DNA from: Gyrodactylus bullatarudis
Lineage: Eukaryota; Platyhelminthes; Monogenea; Gyrodactylidea; Gyrodactylidae
Length of the DNA: 43,308 bases
Assembly: GCA_012064415.1 (NCBI GenBank)
Contig: SSNU01000149.1
Location: 1-43,308, forward strand
Direction of reading: 5' to 3'
Shown: positions 19,337 to 30,868 of the stretch, one piece after another
Numbering within the stretch: position 1 is the stretch's first letter
How the letters are laid out: each line of letters begins with the position of its first letter
Notes under the pieces: model-generated
The model's input: the letters and a program-made list of their open reading frames with translations, nothing else
Database searches by the model: none
Told to the model about the DNA's origin: nothing
Position numbers and translations under genes: made by a program

Positions 19337-22300
19337 TTACAAATTCAAATTCTTTTCAAGCTTGTCAAAAATAGATTTGACCTTGTTTATCTGGCTGCTA
19401 AGTTTATTCTCAATATTATCCTGAATGATCTCATACTTTCTATTTGTATTATTTACTAATGTAAACTCCCTGTTGAGCATTCTTGAGAATTCATTTATTT
19501 TTTCCTGGTACGAAGAAATTTTCCAACTCGATGTAAACTTTAGTTTCATCTTTCTTGCAAAGTTTAGATTTCCCTTTTCGATAACTTCACTTAACAAATT
19601 TTGATTCAAAAGATTCATGAATTCTGAAATCAAGTTAAAGACCAACTTTGACCAGGGCAGCAAACAGGCTCGAGCAGGTATGAGAAATTGCTGAAATCAA
19701 GAGAAAATTTCGATAATCAAAACTGTAGATTGTAAATAAGGCTTACTAATTCCACTGCTTTAATTAAATTAAGAAGATAAATTTTTGAGTTTTCAAAAAT
19801 CCTTCCTTTAACCGCGGAAAGAGCAGAGTTCTCCTGACAAAACAAGGTGAAAGATTGAAGCAATACATCTCCGTTATCATTCTCGAGTAATTTCTCAAGG
19901 GGTTGGGTTTTGATGAATAAAAAGTTTTTTGAGAGTTCTGATATTGGCAGTTCCTCAATAAGTTTGTTGTATTTAGCTAGGTAACTGACTGGATTCTGAA
20001 GAGAAAATCAAGATTAGAATATTCATATTTGATTTCCAAATTTGTTCGATTCTATTCATGATTATTTCTATAGAAAATCTCATCTTGCATTTGATTGGTC
20101 AATATTTTAAGGACCAATTAAAAACGAATGAGAATATGTGATTCAGATTCTATTTGATAAATAATCACATGTAGAAAATATAAATTTCTCACATGATAAG
20201 TTGTAGGCTGTATTTCCATATAGTCAATATACCCGGAAAAGGGTTTGAGGAATTTCTTTTCAACATAGCCTGGTAAGATCTTACTTAAATGCACTGTATT
20301 CTCATATTTTTTAGACAAAGGCTTCTCTCGAAATTCTGAAAATATTTTGGCCAAAGTCTGATTCTTTGTCATTTGCTCAATGGTACTCCCCAGATTTTTC
20401 GACCACAACAGACTAGGCTTTCCCGACATGAGAATATTCGCATATGTAGATGAAATATGGTTTACTCTGTTTATTTCACTAAAATAATTTGATGAGAAGG
20501 TTAGTTTCACATATGACTAACTAATTTGCATTATTTTCCTTAGCTTAAACGTGATTGGTTATGAATTGGAAGTGATGTATTTTGACCAATCAAATTAAAG
20601 CTAGTGAGAGATGTTGACTAATCTTTCAAATTGAGTATTTTCGATAATTCAAAAAAGTAATCCTTACTCCAAATTAAATGTATGAGCTATCCTAATGATT
20701 CCGTGGACATTCCTTGGGCAGGTGGATGCAAAATAATCTTTTTCACTTTCATTTAAGGAATTTGTCAGAAGGATGATTATATTGAATTTGTCATCATCGA
20801 CATTCAAGGTGCTATCGATATTCTTAAAGACATGTGCAATGCACAAAAGGTCATTGTCGATGGGAAGGAATTTGTTGAGACAATAGGCTCTCAACTCCAG
20901 GCCAAACCAGTCGAGAAAAGTCTCTGAAATATTGGGCTGAGAAACGATCGTCAGGATAATATTTGAAGAGTTATCTGCAATCTGAAATTTACAAAATATA
21001 CAATTAGTATTCATGCAAAGCCTGAAACATGGGTCGCTTATGTTTTAATCTATTGTGAAAATTATTCATGTTGAAAACCGTTCTCAGATGTGTCGTATCT
21101 TTTGCAGTGTTATTCACAAAGATCGAGCAAGAATCTATAATCTCCGATCAACTCATTTATGTTTGATGCTTTTTTACCGATAAATTCGCAGAGAATTTAT
21201 TTCATGACTTGCATTCCATCTTTTGTCTATCAATTGGGTCATTTTTTTAATCCAAAAACAGGTTATCTTTGTAGCTTTAGCAGATAGGGTTCAGGCGATT
21301 GCATATCTGAATTCTACAGGTATCTGATTACTCGATGAAATTCATCTTACTTTTCATCTATGATCTAGGTTTTCAAAAAAAGCAACTATTTTTGAATTAG
21401 TATAGGACATTTTTGAGAAATTATAGAGCTTAGATGAATAATAATCAGTTGCTCAAATGGTACGTACCTTTAAAGGCAGAGTGGGACTAAAAAGAGTGGG
21501 GTTAAATCTGAATTTCCCGCCATCCTTGGCATAGGAAAACCAAGAAATAAGGCTAACACATAACTATGTTTTTTGCTTTTTAAAAGAAAAACTTACATTA
21601 TTTTCATCTGGAATGTAAATCCTATTTCTCTTGGCTTGAAATGGTTCAACTGAAGGATTAACAGTGCTCAACGGTAATGGTAATATTTCAAGATGCTCCA
21701 TAGATCGCTTGCGAGATACCTGAGAATATCTTGTCTGTTTGAGCCAATGTTTCAGGGAACGATGAATCAGATTCCGATAATAAAACAGATCAGCTGTTAA
21801 TTCGAGTATTGCCTCACGAGAAGCTTCGTAGATTTCACCATGCAAAAATTCTGGCATTATTTCTTCCATCTTAAATTAGTATTGATAGAATTATAAAAAA
21901 TCAAGCTTATTTTTAAGTACAGTTGAAAAATTCCTGTAACTGATTATCTTATCTTCACAAGTTAAAAGCAACTTACAATAATACTTTCATGGCAAATAAT
22001 TGGAGGAAGAATTGTTTTAAGAGTATCTTCAGTAAACTCTCTGATAATTCCATTCAGAATAAACTCAAGGGAGTAGGCTTTTTCTTCTTCGAAGATTTCA
22101 ACTTTCTTCTTTGAGGCATTGAAAATCTGAAAGATTATTACAAGGAATCGACTTACTGAGAGGCACTCTTCAAACATAATTTCCTTGGTTAGTATCCAGA
22201 CGTATTCATTAAGGATTAGCTCGAGGGCTAAGCGTTTTATTGAGAAATCCTGGCATATTTCATCAACTAAACGATCAACATTGTATTGAATTTCATGATC

Positions 22301-23769
22301 TGGATAGGTTGGTTTTTGATCTGTGTCACTACAAGCCCTGTCGATAGTTTTATCACTGCTAACTTGAACATTATTCGCTTGTACGAAGGAGAATAGACTA
22401 GATTTTAACGGTTTATTGGGTATTTTCAAGGGAACATCATTGGCCAGCGAAGATGAAGGGAAAGACGATGAAGGCGTTGTTGTTATAGCCCAAGAGTTAT
22501 CAATTTCTCCATTAAAAAAGAGTTCACTAAGATTCTTTCCATGCCTTTTGGATTTGATCAAGTTTGATGGTCTTATCTCTGGATGAGTTATGCTAGAGTT
22601 TAAATCGAATTTTGTCAAAAAGACAAATTCATTGTCAACTTCAATGTTGTAGATTGAGAAGAAATTCTTGATATGTTCTTCATTTTCAAAGCCGAGAATT
22701 TTTATCATTTTATCAACAGTATACTAAAAAATAGTTAATACAATAAAATTCTCACCTGTGCTGTTTTACTTCCAGGCACAAGAGAAGAGGAGACCATCAC
22801 TTCAATAGCCTTGTGACGAACTTGGTTGAAATAACGATGCATAAGACAAGCAGCAAAGAAACTTGCTGAACTAACCAGCTTGAAGAATTTGACATAATTA
22901 TTCTCAGCTATAGCATGATAGGCCTCAATAGCATGTTTAACTAAAGAAGCTTCACGAATTTCTGGACGAAGCTTTTGAATTTCGTCGACAACATTATCAT
23001 CGTTCAATTTCATAAGAATCATGTAGGATCTGAATTCACTTTCCGATTCCAAATATTTATTAGATGATAATGAGAGATCTGAATAGATTTCCTTTAAACT
23101 TTGTAGACACTTGGACAAGTTTTCTGAATTTATTCTAGCATCGAAAACATCAGCCGGCTGATCAACCAAATGTGCAGCAGAATAAATATGAAATCTGACG
23201 ATAGTTTCAAGAACTAAGGCTGTAGTTTCATTACAAAGACGCTGTTGAACAATATCTTTACGAATTGCTCTGGTCCTAGTCCAGAGAAACTCGTACCATT
23301 GCTTCCAAATATTTTTATGAGTTTTCTTCTCTGGAATATCAACTATGGCAGCTAAAAGGTATCTCAAAGTTTTGAGCAGAGTTTCTGTCGGCCTTAAATC
23401 ACTTGGTAAAGGAAGAGCTTGATCTGCAGAAGATCTCGAGTAATCTTTAACCGCTCTATTATGGTCGAATATGATGAGATTTGATTTTTCATATGATTCC
23501 AGATGGCATTCAAAAAAAGAAAATCTTTGTTTAGCTTCACGAAAATATCTTTCAATTTCAGGACACATATCAAGACAAGTTCCAGTGAGCTGAGCGTCTT
23601 CTTTCAGATTTTTACGAAAAGCACTTTCTTCAGATTCAAGAATCTGTAGCCTTTTCTCAGCAAGAGCTACATTAGAAACCCCTGCATTTTGATTTGATGT
23701 TTCATCGAAGGTTTTAGAACCAAAAGATTCATCGGTTTTATTGGCGACTGATCCTAGAGCTTTGAACAT
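19337..23769 (-). CDS. MCM3AP: MCM3AP/GANP-like SAC3-domain mRNA export factor
   Basis: Nine exons (22756-23769, 22157-22723, 21977-22126, 21597-21869, 21468-21563, 20668-20981, 20193-20478, 19747-19995, 19337-19690) join in frame to about 1100 aa from the ATG at 23769. The SAC3/GANP domain lies at residues about 60-330. It begins with GTCLDMCPEIERYFREAK and DHNRAVKDYSRSSADQ and includes DLRPTETLLKTLRYLL, all hallmark motifs. GANP is the scaffold of the animal TREX-2 complex at the nuclear pore. The helical C-terminal region fits the family CID and C-terminal domains. The human N-terminal FG-rich region (about 400 aa) and the RRM are missing, so this is a short form. Introns of 32, 30 and 33 nt occur. 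Exon 21468-21563 is in phase with both neighbours and overlaps a repeat, so it may be optional or spurious. Confidence 0.85.
21180..21500. repeat. Repeat copy in an MCM3AP intron, related to 29680-30345
   Basis: On the minus strand this begins AGTCCCACTCTGCCTTTAAA, continues CCATTTGAGCAACTGATTAT and ends GATAGACAAAAGATGGAATG. The same landmarks occur in the same order on the plus strand at 29703-29750 and 30310-30345 with few changes. The middle parts differ in length. The edge of the repeat overlaps the last codons of the proposed MCM3AP exon 21468-21563. Confidence 0.65.
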
Positions 23770-24885
23770 AAAGATTAATTTCAAAATCTTAATTAAATCT
23801 TGGTTATTGAAAAAATTTCAAATATACTTTTAATTCAAACGAAAAGTTAATAACAAAGTTAAAAAATGTTGTGTTATATAAGAATAAATTCAAGTTTGAA
23901 ATTCATACTCTGAATTTCAATTTCAGAATTAGAATCTTAATGATTCGATTCATTGCGAATTACGATACAAAAGCTGAATTTTATATGAGTTGATGATACT
24001 ACAATATCAACTTGATAGTTTAAAAAGGCCAATAGCAGGGAAAATCTAATTAGTTTCAATGACTTTAATCTGATGAGAGAAAGAATGATCGTCGAAGTCA
24101 AGAAAAATGATGAATTCTGACATCTCGAAAATGACATTAGACAATGCGATTTTAAGTAAACATTATGAAAATAGAATGTTTAAAACATTACTTATTAGTA
24201 ATTATATGTATTACAATATTGAGAAATAAAATCCACACATGATAACTCGCTTTAACCAAAATGTGTGATGGCAAAGGTGTTTTATACCTCTCTGCCCCAA
24301 AAATAATAACCAATGAGAGTGAAGTTTGAATTAATTATATTCAATTATATTCATTTTTTGTTCCCATGCTAAAACCGAAATAAACCCGTAATATGATTTT
24401 TTCGAACATCTAATCTGGAATTCATACATAATTAAAAAGAAAGTTTTTTCCTTGTTCTTAAAAACTAAAAATAAATTCTCAACCATTCTTTATAACGAAG
24501 AAACTTTACTTGCTATACCTTAATTCTTACGGTAAATTAAATACATGTAAGAACCGTATTTGTGGAGTGTAAAACTACACCTGCATTCATTTGTGTACAT
24601 TTGTGTATATTCACAGTTTTTCAATAAATAAATAACTTGTCGTTGTACTTTGAAGTAGGTTTATTAGGGTCCTGGTATAAAATTTTGTCTAAAAATATCA
24701 AAAAGTTGAGATTTTCAGATCAATCGATAGAGAATTAAATTCTGATCAGAATGGTAATGTATATTGGGGAGAGGGTGGGTTTTTGAAAAGCTTAAAATCA
24801 GATTAAAGTTGGCCCAAATAATTTTTCTACATTTTTCATGAATGTCGATTTCAGTGTCAAATGAAAGAGGATAATTACTGGTGAC
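23770..24885. other. Upstream region of MCM3AP, no gene seen
   Basis: About 1.1 kb of AT-rich sequence without a convincing exon. It must contain the MCM3AP promoter. No sharp promoter motif was identified. A phrase ATACCTCTCTGCCCC at about 24284 recurs in similar form at about 33580, in another gene-free tract. Confidence 0.5.
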
Positions 24886-25206
24886 TACAGTTGTGCCCCA
24901 GTTTTGGTGTATGAGAAATCGCACACTGCGTTTTAGTTTAGTTTTTCACATCAAGACACTGAAACGACTTTTGATAGAATTCGTCATTGATTTTTAATTA
25001 GACATGAAGATGTAATTAATTAAAGAAGCTAACATAGAGAATATTTGAAACTAAATCTGAACACTACATTATTATCCACTATCTTGATATTTCTAAGGCT
25101 TTTGACAAGCTAAAATTTTCTTTTATTAAACAAAAATTGATTCTTTTTAAAATTGACCCCCATATCATCAACTTAACCATGTATTTCCTTTGTAATAGAT
25201 TACAAT

Positions 25207-25956
25207 ATTTGGTGGCGATGAAGGAATCATCTAGAGGAATTTGAAGTCAAGTGAATAATTAGTGATAAAGCTTATATTTCACCGGATCTCGTCAGACTAT
25301 TACACCGGCTCGATATTTATAGAGAAAAATAAAGAAAATGTACCTCTGATTATTATTATTATTAGCAACTTGAGTTGAAGAATGGATTGGTTGATCATTG
25401 AGGATTTAATAATGATCAGACTGATGCAAATCCAAAAAGCGAACAAATAGAGCAAGTAGTGGAAACTATGTCTCAATGCAATCAAGTCAGTTCTGCCCCA
25501 GCAACAATTGCAAGTGAGAATTCAAGTGCAAAAGAAGAGAAGCTAACGGATGTTAGTAATCAAATCAATTCTCAACCTGTAATTAGTATGAACCGAGAGG
25601 AATCAAACATGGTTGCTAATCAGAAAAGAGGGAAGAAACGGAAACGATTCAGTGGGCAATTATCGTTAGACGAGTTTGTGAAAAGAAGATAATTATAATT
25701 TGAAATATCAATTAGCCTTGGTGACAAATTTTAAACTCATTAACTCAAAAATCCAATGGGATTATAACCAATCAGAGGAACTTGTACATTTTCTTTATTT
25801 TTCTCTATAAATATCGAGCCGGTGTAATAGTCTGACGAGATCCGGTGAAATATAAGCTTTATCACTAATTATTCACTTGACTTCAAATTCCTCTAGATGA
25901 TTCCTTCATCGCCACCAAATATTTTTGAAGAAGTCCGGCACTACTTTCCGCAAAAA
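25207..25956. mobile_element. Foldback element with about 145-bp arms inserted in the LINE
   Basis: The left arm, 25207 to about 25350 (ATTTGGTGGCGATGAAGG ... CACCGGATCTCGTCAGAC), is the near-exact reverse complement of about 25768-25920. The LINE coding frame resumes after the insertion, and the 12-bp AGATTACAATAT is present at 25197-25208 and 25956-25967 as a target duplication. The right arm is followed by 36 extra bases before the duplication, so the element is asymmetric. The loop of about 420 bp contains an ORF at 25468-25692. Confidence 0.85.
25468..25692 (+). CDS. Small basic-tailed ORF inside the foldback element
   Basis: The first ATG is at 25468. The frame is open from about 25404, so an upstream start or spliced exon is possible. 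The predicted product (about 74 aa from the ATG) is Ser/Asn/Gln/Glu-rich and ends in a basic stretch, KRGKKRKR, likely a nuclear localisation signal, followed by SGQLSLDEFVKRR. The last part resembles a PCNA-interacting peptide (QxxLxxF plus hydrophobic, lacking the second aromatic). I do not recognise the protein. It does not look like a transposase and may be a captured host exon or the tail of an element protein. Confidence 0.35.
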   Translation: MSQCNQVSSAPATIASENSSAKEEKLTDVSNQINSQPVISMNREESNMVANQKRGKKRKRFSGQLSLDEFVKRR

Positions 25957-27268
25957 GATTACAATATGTCGAATTTAATAACACCACCAGTAGTCTTGGA
26001 CCCATTCCCTCTGGCGTTCCTCTAGGTTCCACTATTGGTCCTCTTCTCTTCAATATTTGTTTTACTGATATTCAGCTCCTTGAGGGTACTGAGGGTGCCC
26101 TTCTTAAGTTCGCTGACGATTTAAAATTCGTCTTCAAGGTGAAAAACTCTCTTGATATTATAAAAATCAACCACAACTTCTCGCTACTTAAAGATTCATT
26201 TGAGTCCATGGGACTCTATATTTATAGAAATAAAAGCCCCCATTGGGTCTCCCTACAACCCTCTTTGAGTCGCTTCTACTTCCTGGAGAAATTGTCTCCT
26301 TTACTTTTGATCTAGGTTTCGGTATAAATCACAAACTCAAATTAAATCCTTACTCAAATTTACCTAAAATTAATTCTAAGATTTTCGCTATACTCAAATT
26401 CTTAAAATCACTAATCCTGAGAACTAAGGCTTATAAATTATTTGTGCTTCCACACATTGATTATATTTCTCCCCTCCTTACAAATTTAACGAATGAACAA
26501 GCTCGAAATATCGAGAGAATCCAAAGTAGATTCCTATATGCACTTTACCCTGATTTGGATTCCCACAATGCTCGGATCTTGGCTTCCGGTCTAAATCCAC
26601 TATGGATTCGCCGTTTTGCCTTCATCATTAAAAAATTCACTGAAACATCCGTTAAAATCGAAAGAAATTATAATATAAGAAACATCTCTTATCAAAATAA
26701 TTTCCTCCTTTCCACTTATAACATCCTGCATGATAGCTATGATTTATCCAATTGTGAGAACCTCTACCCCATAAAAATTATTATAGAACATATAAGATCA
26801 AAAATTGATTACTCTTATACTCTTCTCTATCCTGATCTCCATTAGTAATAGTTACCAGATTGATTTCGTTAAAATTTTTCAGATTTATTAATCGCCAATT
26901 TATAGATTTTTCAAAACCGACAGATTTCATGAATATTGTACAAATTATTTTTAAATTCTATCTTTTTTTTCATTATTCATTCAATAAAGAAATATTTCTA
27001 TAAAAAAAAACACATAATTATAAACTATAATTATAATAATTATTGAACTTTTACCTATTAAAGGTGACACATTGCCTTTTTTATCAAATTTTATTTTCAA
27101 GATTTTTCATTCTCAGTGGACGAATGCAATGGAGTTTAGTGGTACTGATAGAATCAAGAGAAAATTCTCTTTAGATTGAGACATAAAACTAAAAAAATTG
27201 TGAAATTTTGACCAAAAAATTATCTTTCAAAAAACTTGATCTACTTTTAAAACTGGGGCACAACTGTA

Positions 27269-28343
27269 ACATTTCTAAATTTAATTACATCTTTTCTTAA
27301 CTTTTAACAGTTTCCAAAATACAAAAAAATCAAACAAAATCACCACATCTAATTCATCATATAGTTATTTAGTAATTTGCCTGTTAAAAAGAAAAGTCAT
27401 TGAAAATTCACAGAAATCGTAAAGGTTAAATAAATTTTTTTTTTGAAATCGAAAATTTTTATTCATAAACAGAATTATAATGATCATTATAATCATTGAT
27501 TAATGATTGTACAAATAAGAGAACAGAGAAAGAGTGTTCAATGTGCCCGGTGTGGAAGGGGAGAGTAATGAGAGGTGAGAGAGATACCACTACGCCAAAT
27601 GAGTGAATAAACTTTATTAATAAGAGATTTTTTCATTTTTATTGTGGCTTGTTTATTCGAGGATATAATTTGTACTTTTACTGTACTCAATATAACTAGA
27701 ACTGAATAAAAAACTAAAAACCATGAGGATCGAAAGAGATTTTTTTCACTCTGACGCGAAAAAGAAACCTCCCCACATCACCTAAGCAACACAAGAAAAC
27801 GGGTAAACAGAGGAAAGGGTTACCAACCGGTAACCAAACAATAGATATATTCCTCACAGCCCGAAGAGCATGAACACACTCAGCTCTCATTGGTCAACTC
27901 ATGATGAATAAATTCTATTGGCTAATCCAAAACGTTCCCAACATTATTTCATGTATAAATATATATCGAAATTCGGTGTTTGGTCTGAAGAGAACCGACG
28001 AAAATAAAGCTTTATTCACCAAAAAACTAATTGCATTGTAAACTTTTGGGATCTTAGCTGAAAATTTTTGAGATATTTTAATCGAAAAAGGAATTTCTAG
28101 ATTCTTTAGTATTGGGTATATCAGGAAATAAAGCCTGATTGTAATAATTTTAATAAATTTATTAAAATTTTCTTTTTCTATTGAATTTAAAGCTCAAATT
28201 ACCTTGAACGATAAAATTGTCGAAGCTATAACTTGCGGGAACAATTTGAAAAACGCATAAAACTTCAAATTATGTATGGAGGGTCATTCTAATCGGAGAA
28301 ATTCGAGACGACACAGTGACTCGGAAATATCAGAAAATTTGAA
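27269..28343. other. Gene-free interval
   Basis: No coding exon or repeat arm was recognised. A locally less AT-rich patch (27540-27600 and 27760-27900) stands out but has no long open frame or RNA gene that I could fold. Three AACTTTATT/AATAAAG-like motifs and two CCAAT-type boxes (near 27885 and 27920) occur. Confidence 0.5.
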
Positions 28344-29099
28344 AAAAATTAATTTAACAACTTGTATCATCACACTTTCGAAATTAAAAAGTTTGAAGAT
28401 TTAAAATTTTTCAAAAAAAGAAAAATATAAGTTAGAAAGTAAGAGTTCAAATAAACAAAGTATTCTCGAAATATGGGATAAAATTAAACAAGTATTCAGT
28501 AAGTTAAAGATTTTATTCAAATAAATTAATTTTATTAGCCCAAATACATATTAATTTTGTGTGTTTAGATAATTTTACGTGAATCTCTCACGGATATGTT
28601 TACCAGAAGCAGACTACTTTTTTATTTGGTTCTAAGCAACTTTATTTTAAATGACATTCTTTATTGTTATTATTATTAGATATCATCTCAAGTCTATAAC
28701 CAATATTTATGAAGAACATTCTGGAATTTATTCTTAATAAGCCTGTAAGTTGATAGAAAGTCATAAAATTTCTTGATTTTTTTCACATAAATTGGGACTT
28801 TCAAGTACTCATTTTGTGATTTCCCGCGTAATACAAATACTTGCGTAGCCTTGTCATGCATCAATCGACGCAGAATTTATTGTTCTATTAATTAATGTTA
28901 ATTTTTTTCCGGTATAATTAATTTTCAAATTTAATTTAATGTAATTTTGAAGCTCAATTATATGCAAAATGGCATTTTTGAAATTTTGAGATTTTCTCCC
29001 AAACGAAGCATGATAACGGAATTCTGAGACCAGATTCGGAATCAGCGTCAAATTTTGCATCAGAATATCGTCTTGAAACCCTATTACTCCGAGACCTAT

Positions 29100-29312
29100 T
29101 TTTTGACAAATAGTGAAGAGAAAAAGGTGAAAAAGTTCACATAGGCCACGGTAGTTGAAGATTAAATGGATAATTATTTTGAACACACAAATAAGGTTTA
29201 TACATGTTGATGAAAAATTTCTCCTTCACCCACACATCTGTGCTGTCATCCCCTGGGTTTTTGTATAAGATGGAAAAATTAGAAATTGAAGTAGCATGGT
29301 TTCCGTTTTTAA
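29100..29312 (-). mobile_element. PLE 3' end in reverse orientation
   Basis: The minus strand reads residues equivalent to the PLE C terminus (SISNFSILYKNPGDDS, then LQLPWPM and a stop), followed by the conserved 3' UTR TGTGAACTTTTTCACC. It ends abruptly at about 29312, where plus-strand PLE coding sequence begins, giving a head-to-head junction of two PLE pieces. Confidence 0.8.
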
Positions 29313-29701
29313 GAAGTCAATTTCATGAAAAAGGTATCTTCAACTTCACTGATATAGAAATATCTAAGGAGCAAAAAGAAATCCAATCTTTCGCCCTAAA
29401 CTTTTGTAATTCTAAAAAGAAGAACGAAATTGAAGATAAAGCAGCGTTTGAGCTTTTGGTGTATGAACTAGGTCTCACCAATAACCGAAAAGACAACTCA
29501 GACCCAGACGTTATTACAAAATGTTGGCAAGAAACGGGTCTTATTCCAAAAGAAGGAAGAAATAATGAAGAATTATTAAGATCTACAAGAATGGATAAAG
29601 ACCTAGTGAAGAACCATTTAGCTGTAAGAAATCTCAATGGATCAAGAGAAATACTGGAGAAACTAGAGATTGTTCAGAGAAACCCTATTCTTAACCCTTA
29701 A
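29313..29701 (+). pseudogene. Chimeric ORF: PLE N-terminal piece fused to transposase-like sequence
   Basis: The first part encodes SQFHEKGIFNFTDIEISKEQ, homologous to the PLE region upstream of the reverse transcriptase (37800-37900). From about 29435 the frame runs on into unrelated sequence with DPDVITKCWQETGLIPKEG, which resembles the C-terminal IxxCWxxTGL segment of CENP-B/pogo/Tigger transposases. The frame stays open to a stop at 29701. It is likely a fusion of two mobile-element fragments, not a gene under selection. The transposase assignment is by eye and weak. Confidence 0.45.
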
Positions 29702-30345
29702 AGTCCCACTGTGCCTTTGAAGGCACATACCACTTGAGCAACTCATTATTATTGATCTAGGCGCAAAGTCATTGGGAGATTAGCGCATTGTTTCAGTCAT
29801 AATCATCAATGATTCATCATACTTTACATATCAATAAGTTAATTAATAGCTGCAATATTAAAGAAAAAGAATATGATTTTTTGCAAGTCCCATATTCATA
29901 CTTACATCTAATTAATTTATAAAATTCTTCATAAATATTGGTTATAGACTTGAGATGATATCTAATAATAATAACAATAAAGAATGTCATTTAAAATAAA
30001 GTTGCTTAGAACCAAATAAAAAAGTAGTCTGCTTCTGGTAAACATATCCGTGAGAGATTCACGTAAAATTATCTAAACACACAAAATTAATATGTATTTG
30101 GGCTAATAAAATTAATTTATTTGAATAAAATCTTTAACTTACTGAATACTTGTTTAATTTTATCCCATATTTCGAGAATACTTTGTTTATTTGAACTCTT
30201 ACTTTCTAACTTATATTTTTCTTTTTTTGAAAAATTTTAAATCTTCAAACTTTTTAATTTCGAAAGTGTGATGATACAAGTTGTTAAATTAATTTTTCTA
30301 AACCATATGATAGACAAAAGATGGAATGCGAGTCATGAAAAAAAA
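29680..30345. repeat. Repeat copy related to the MCM3AP intron repeat
   Basis: AGTCCCACTGTGCCTTTGAA and CCACTTGAGCAACTCATTAT at 29703-29750, plus GATAGACAAAAGATGGAATG at about 30310-30330, match landmarks of 21180-21500 (minus strand) in the same order. The right 373-bp arm (29925-30297) lies inside this copy and is absent from the intron copy, which suggests that the arm was added to a pre-existing repeat. Confidence 0.6.
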
Positions 30346-30868
30346 TTCTCTGGGCCTTTATGGGTTAATTCGATGATTTTGAATAAAATAACTATTAAAG
30401 ATTGAATTGTTATAAATTCTCAATACTATTCATAGTAAATGACTATTAGTCATGCCATTGTGTGTCTATCTATCACTCTAAGGTCCCAAAAATGTATAGA
30501 CAGGATTCATAAGTAAAGAGATAGTGCTATATTGTTAAATTTAGGAATCTGATAGTAGAAACAATTTTGGAGCTTTGGGAATTTTTAGGAAGAGAATAAG
30601 GCTTCATTCTGATTGGTCTAACATTATTCGAATACTATTGGTCCAAATGTGATGAAATTTGGGACAGAAATCGTATATTGAAAGATTAATTTGTGATTTT
30701 AAAAAATCTCTCAAACTTGTCAAAATATTTGAAAATGCCAACCATGTCACAGATGCAAAAATCAAAGCAAGAGCTCTTCCAAGAATAAATTTTTATCCAT
30801 TTTTAAATGTAAGTTTTATTTATTCAATAACTTAAAAATCTTATATTTGATTATAATTTCAACTATAG

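Larger units (their letters stand above)
25075..27010 (+). mobile_element. Non-LTR retrotransposon (LINE) remnant, interrupted
   Basis: The reverse transcriptase core is visible in pieces: LDISKAFDKLKF at 25090-25125 (motif A), FLCNRLQY just before the insertion at 25207, then SGVPLGSTIGPLLFNI and KFADDLKF (motif C, FADD in place of the usual YADD) after 25967. The C-terminal region at 26243-26845 contains KAYKLFVLPHIDYISPLLTN, typical of the RT-thumb end of these elements. A frameshift near 26240 separates the last two parts. It ends with AATAAAG and an A-run at about 27000. Related fragments lie at 31800-32255 and 39774-40130. Confidence 0.85.
24888..27266. mobile_element. TIR element flanked by TA, about 2.4 kb, holding nested insertions
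   Basis: An 18-bp perfect terminal inverted repeat starts CAGTTGTGCCCCAGTTTT at 24888-24905 and ends with its reverse complement at 27249-27266. Both ends are bordered by TA (24886-24887 and 27267-27268). TIRs starting CAG and TA target duplications are typical of Tc1/mariner/pogo-type DNA transposons. No transposase is left inside. The interior is occupied by a LINE remnant, itself interrupted by a foldback element. Confidence 0.65.
28344..30297. repeat. Inverted repeat with 373-bp arms, apparently identical
   Basis: 28344-28716 and 29925-30297 are reverse complements of each other with no mismatch that I could see, for example CACGGATATGTTTACCAGAA against TTCTGGTAAACATATCCGTG. The spacer of 1208 bp contains PLE fragments in both orientations and a transposase-like ORF. 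The arms have no coding capacity. Their identity implies a recent insertion, gene conversion or palindromic duplication. Confidence 0.9.

Noticed and set aside
24715..24924. 69-codon minus-strand ORF near the left end of the TIR element
   Set aside because: No homology or splice context recognised; it spans the element boundary and is likely chance.
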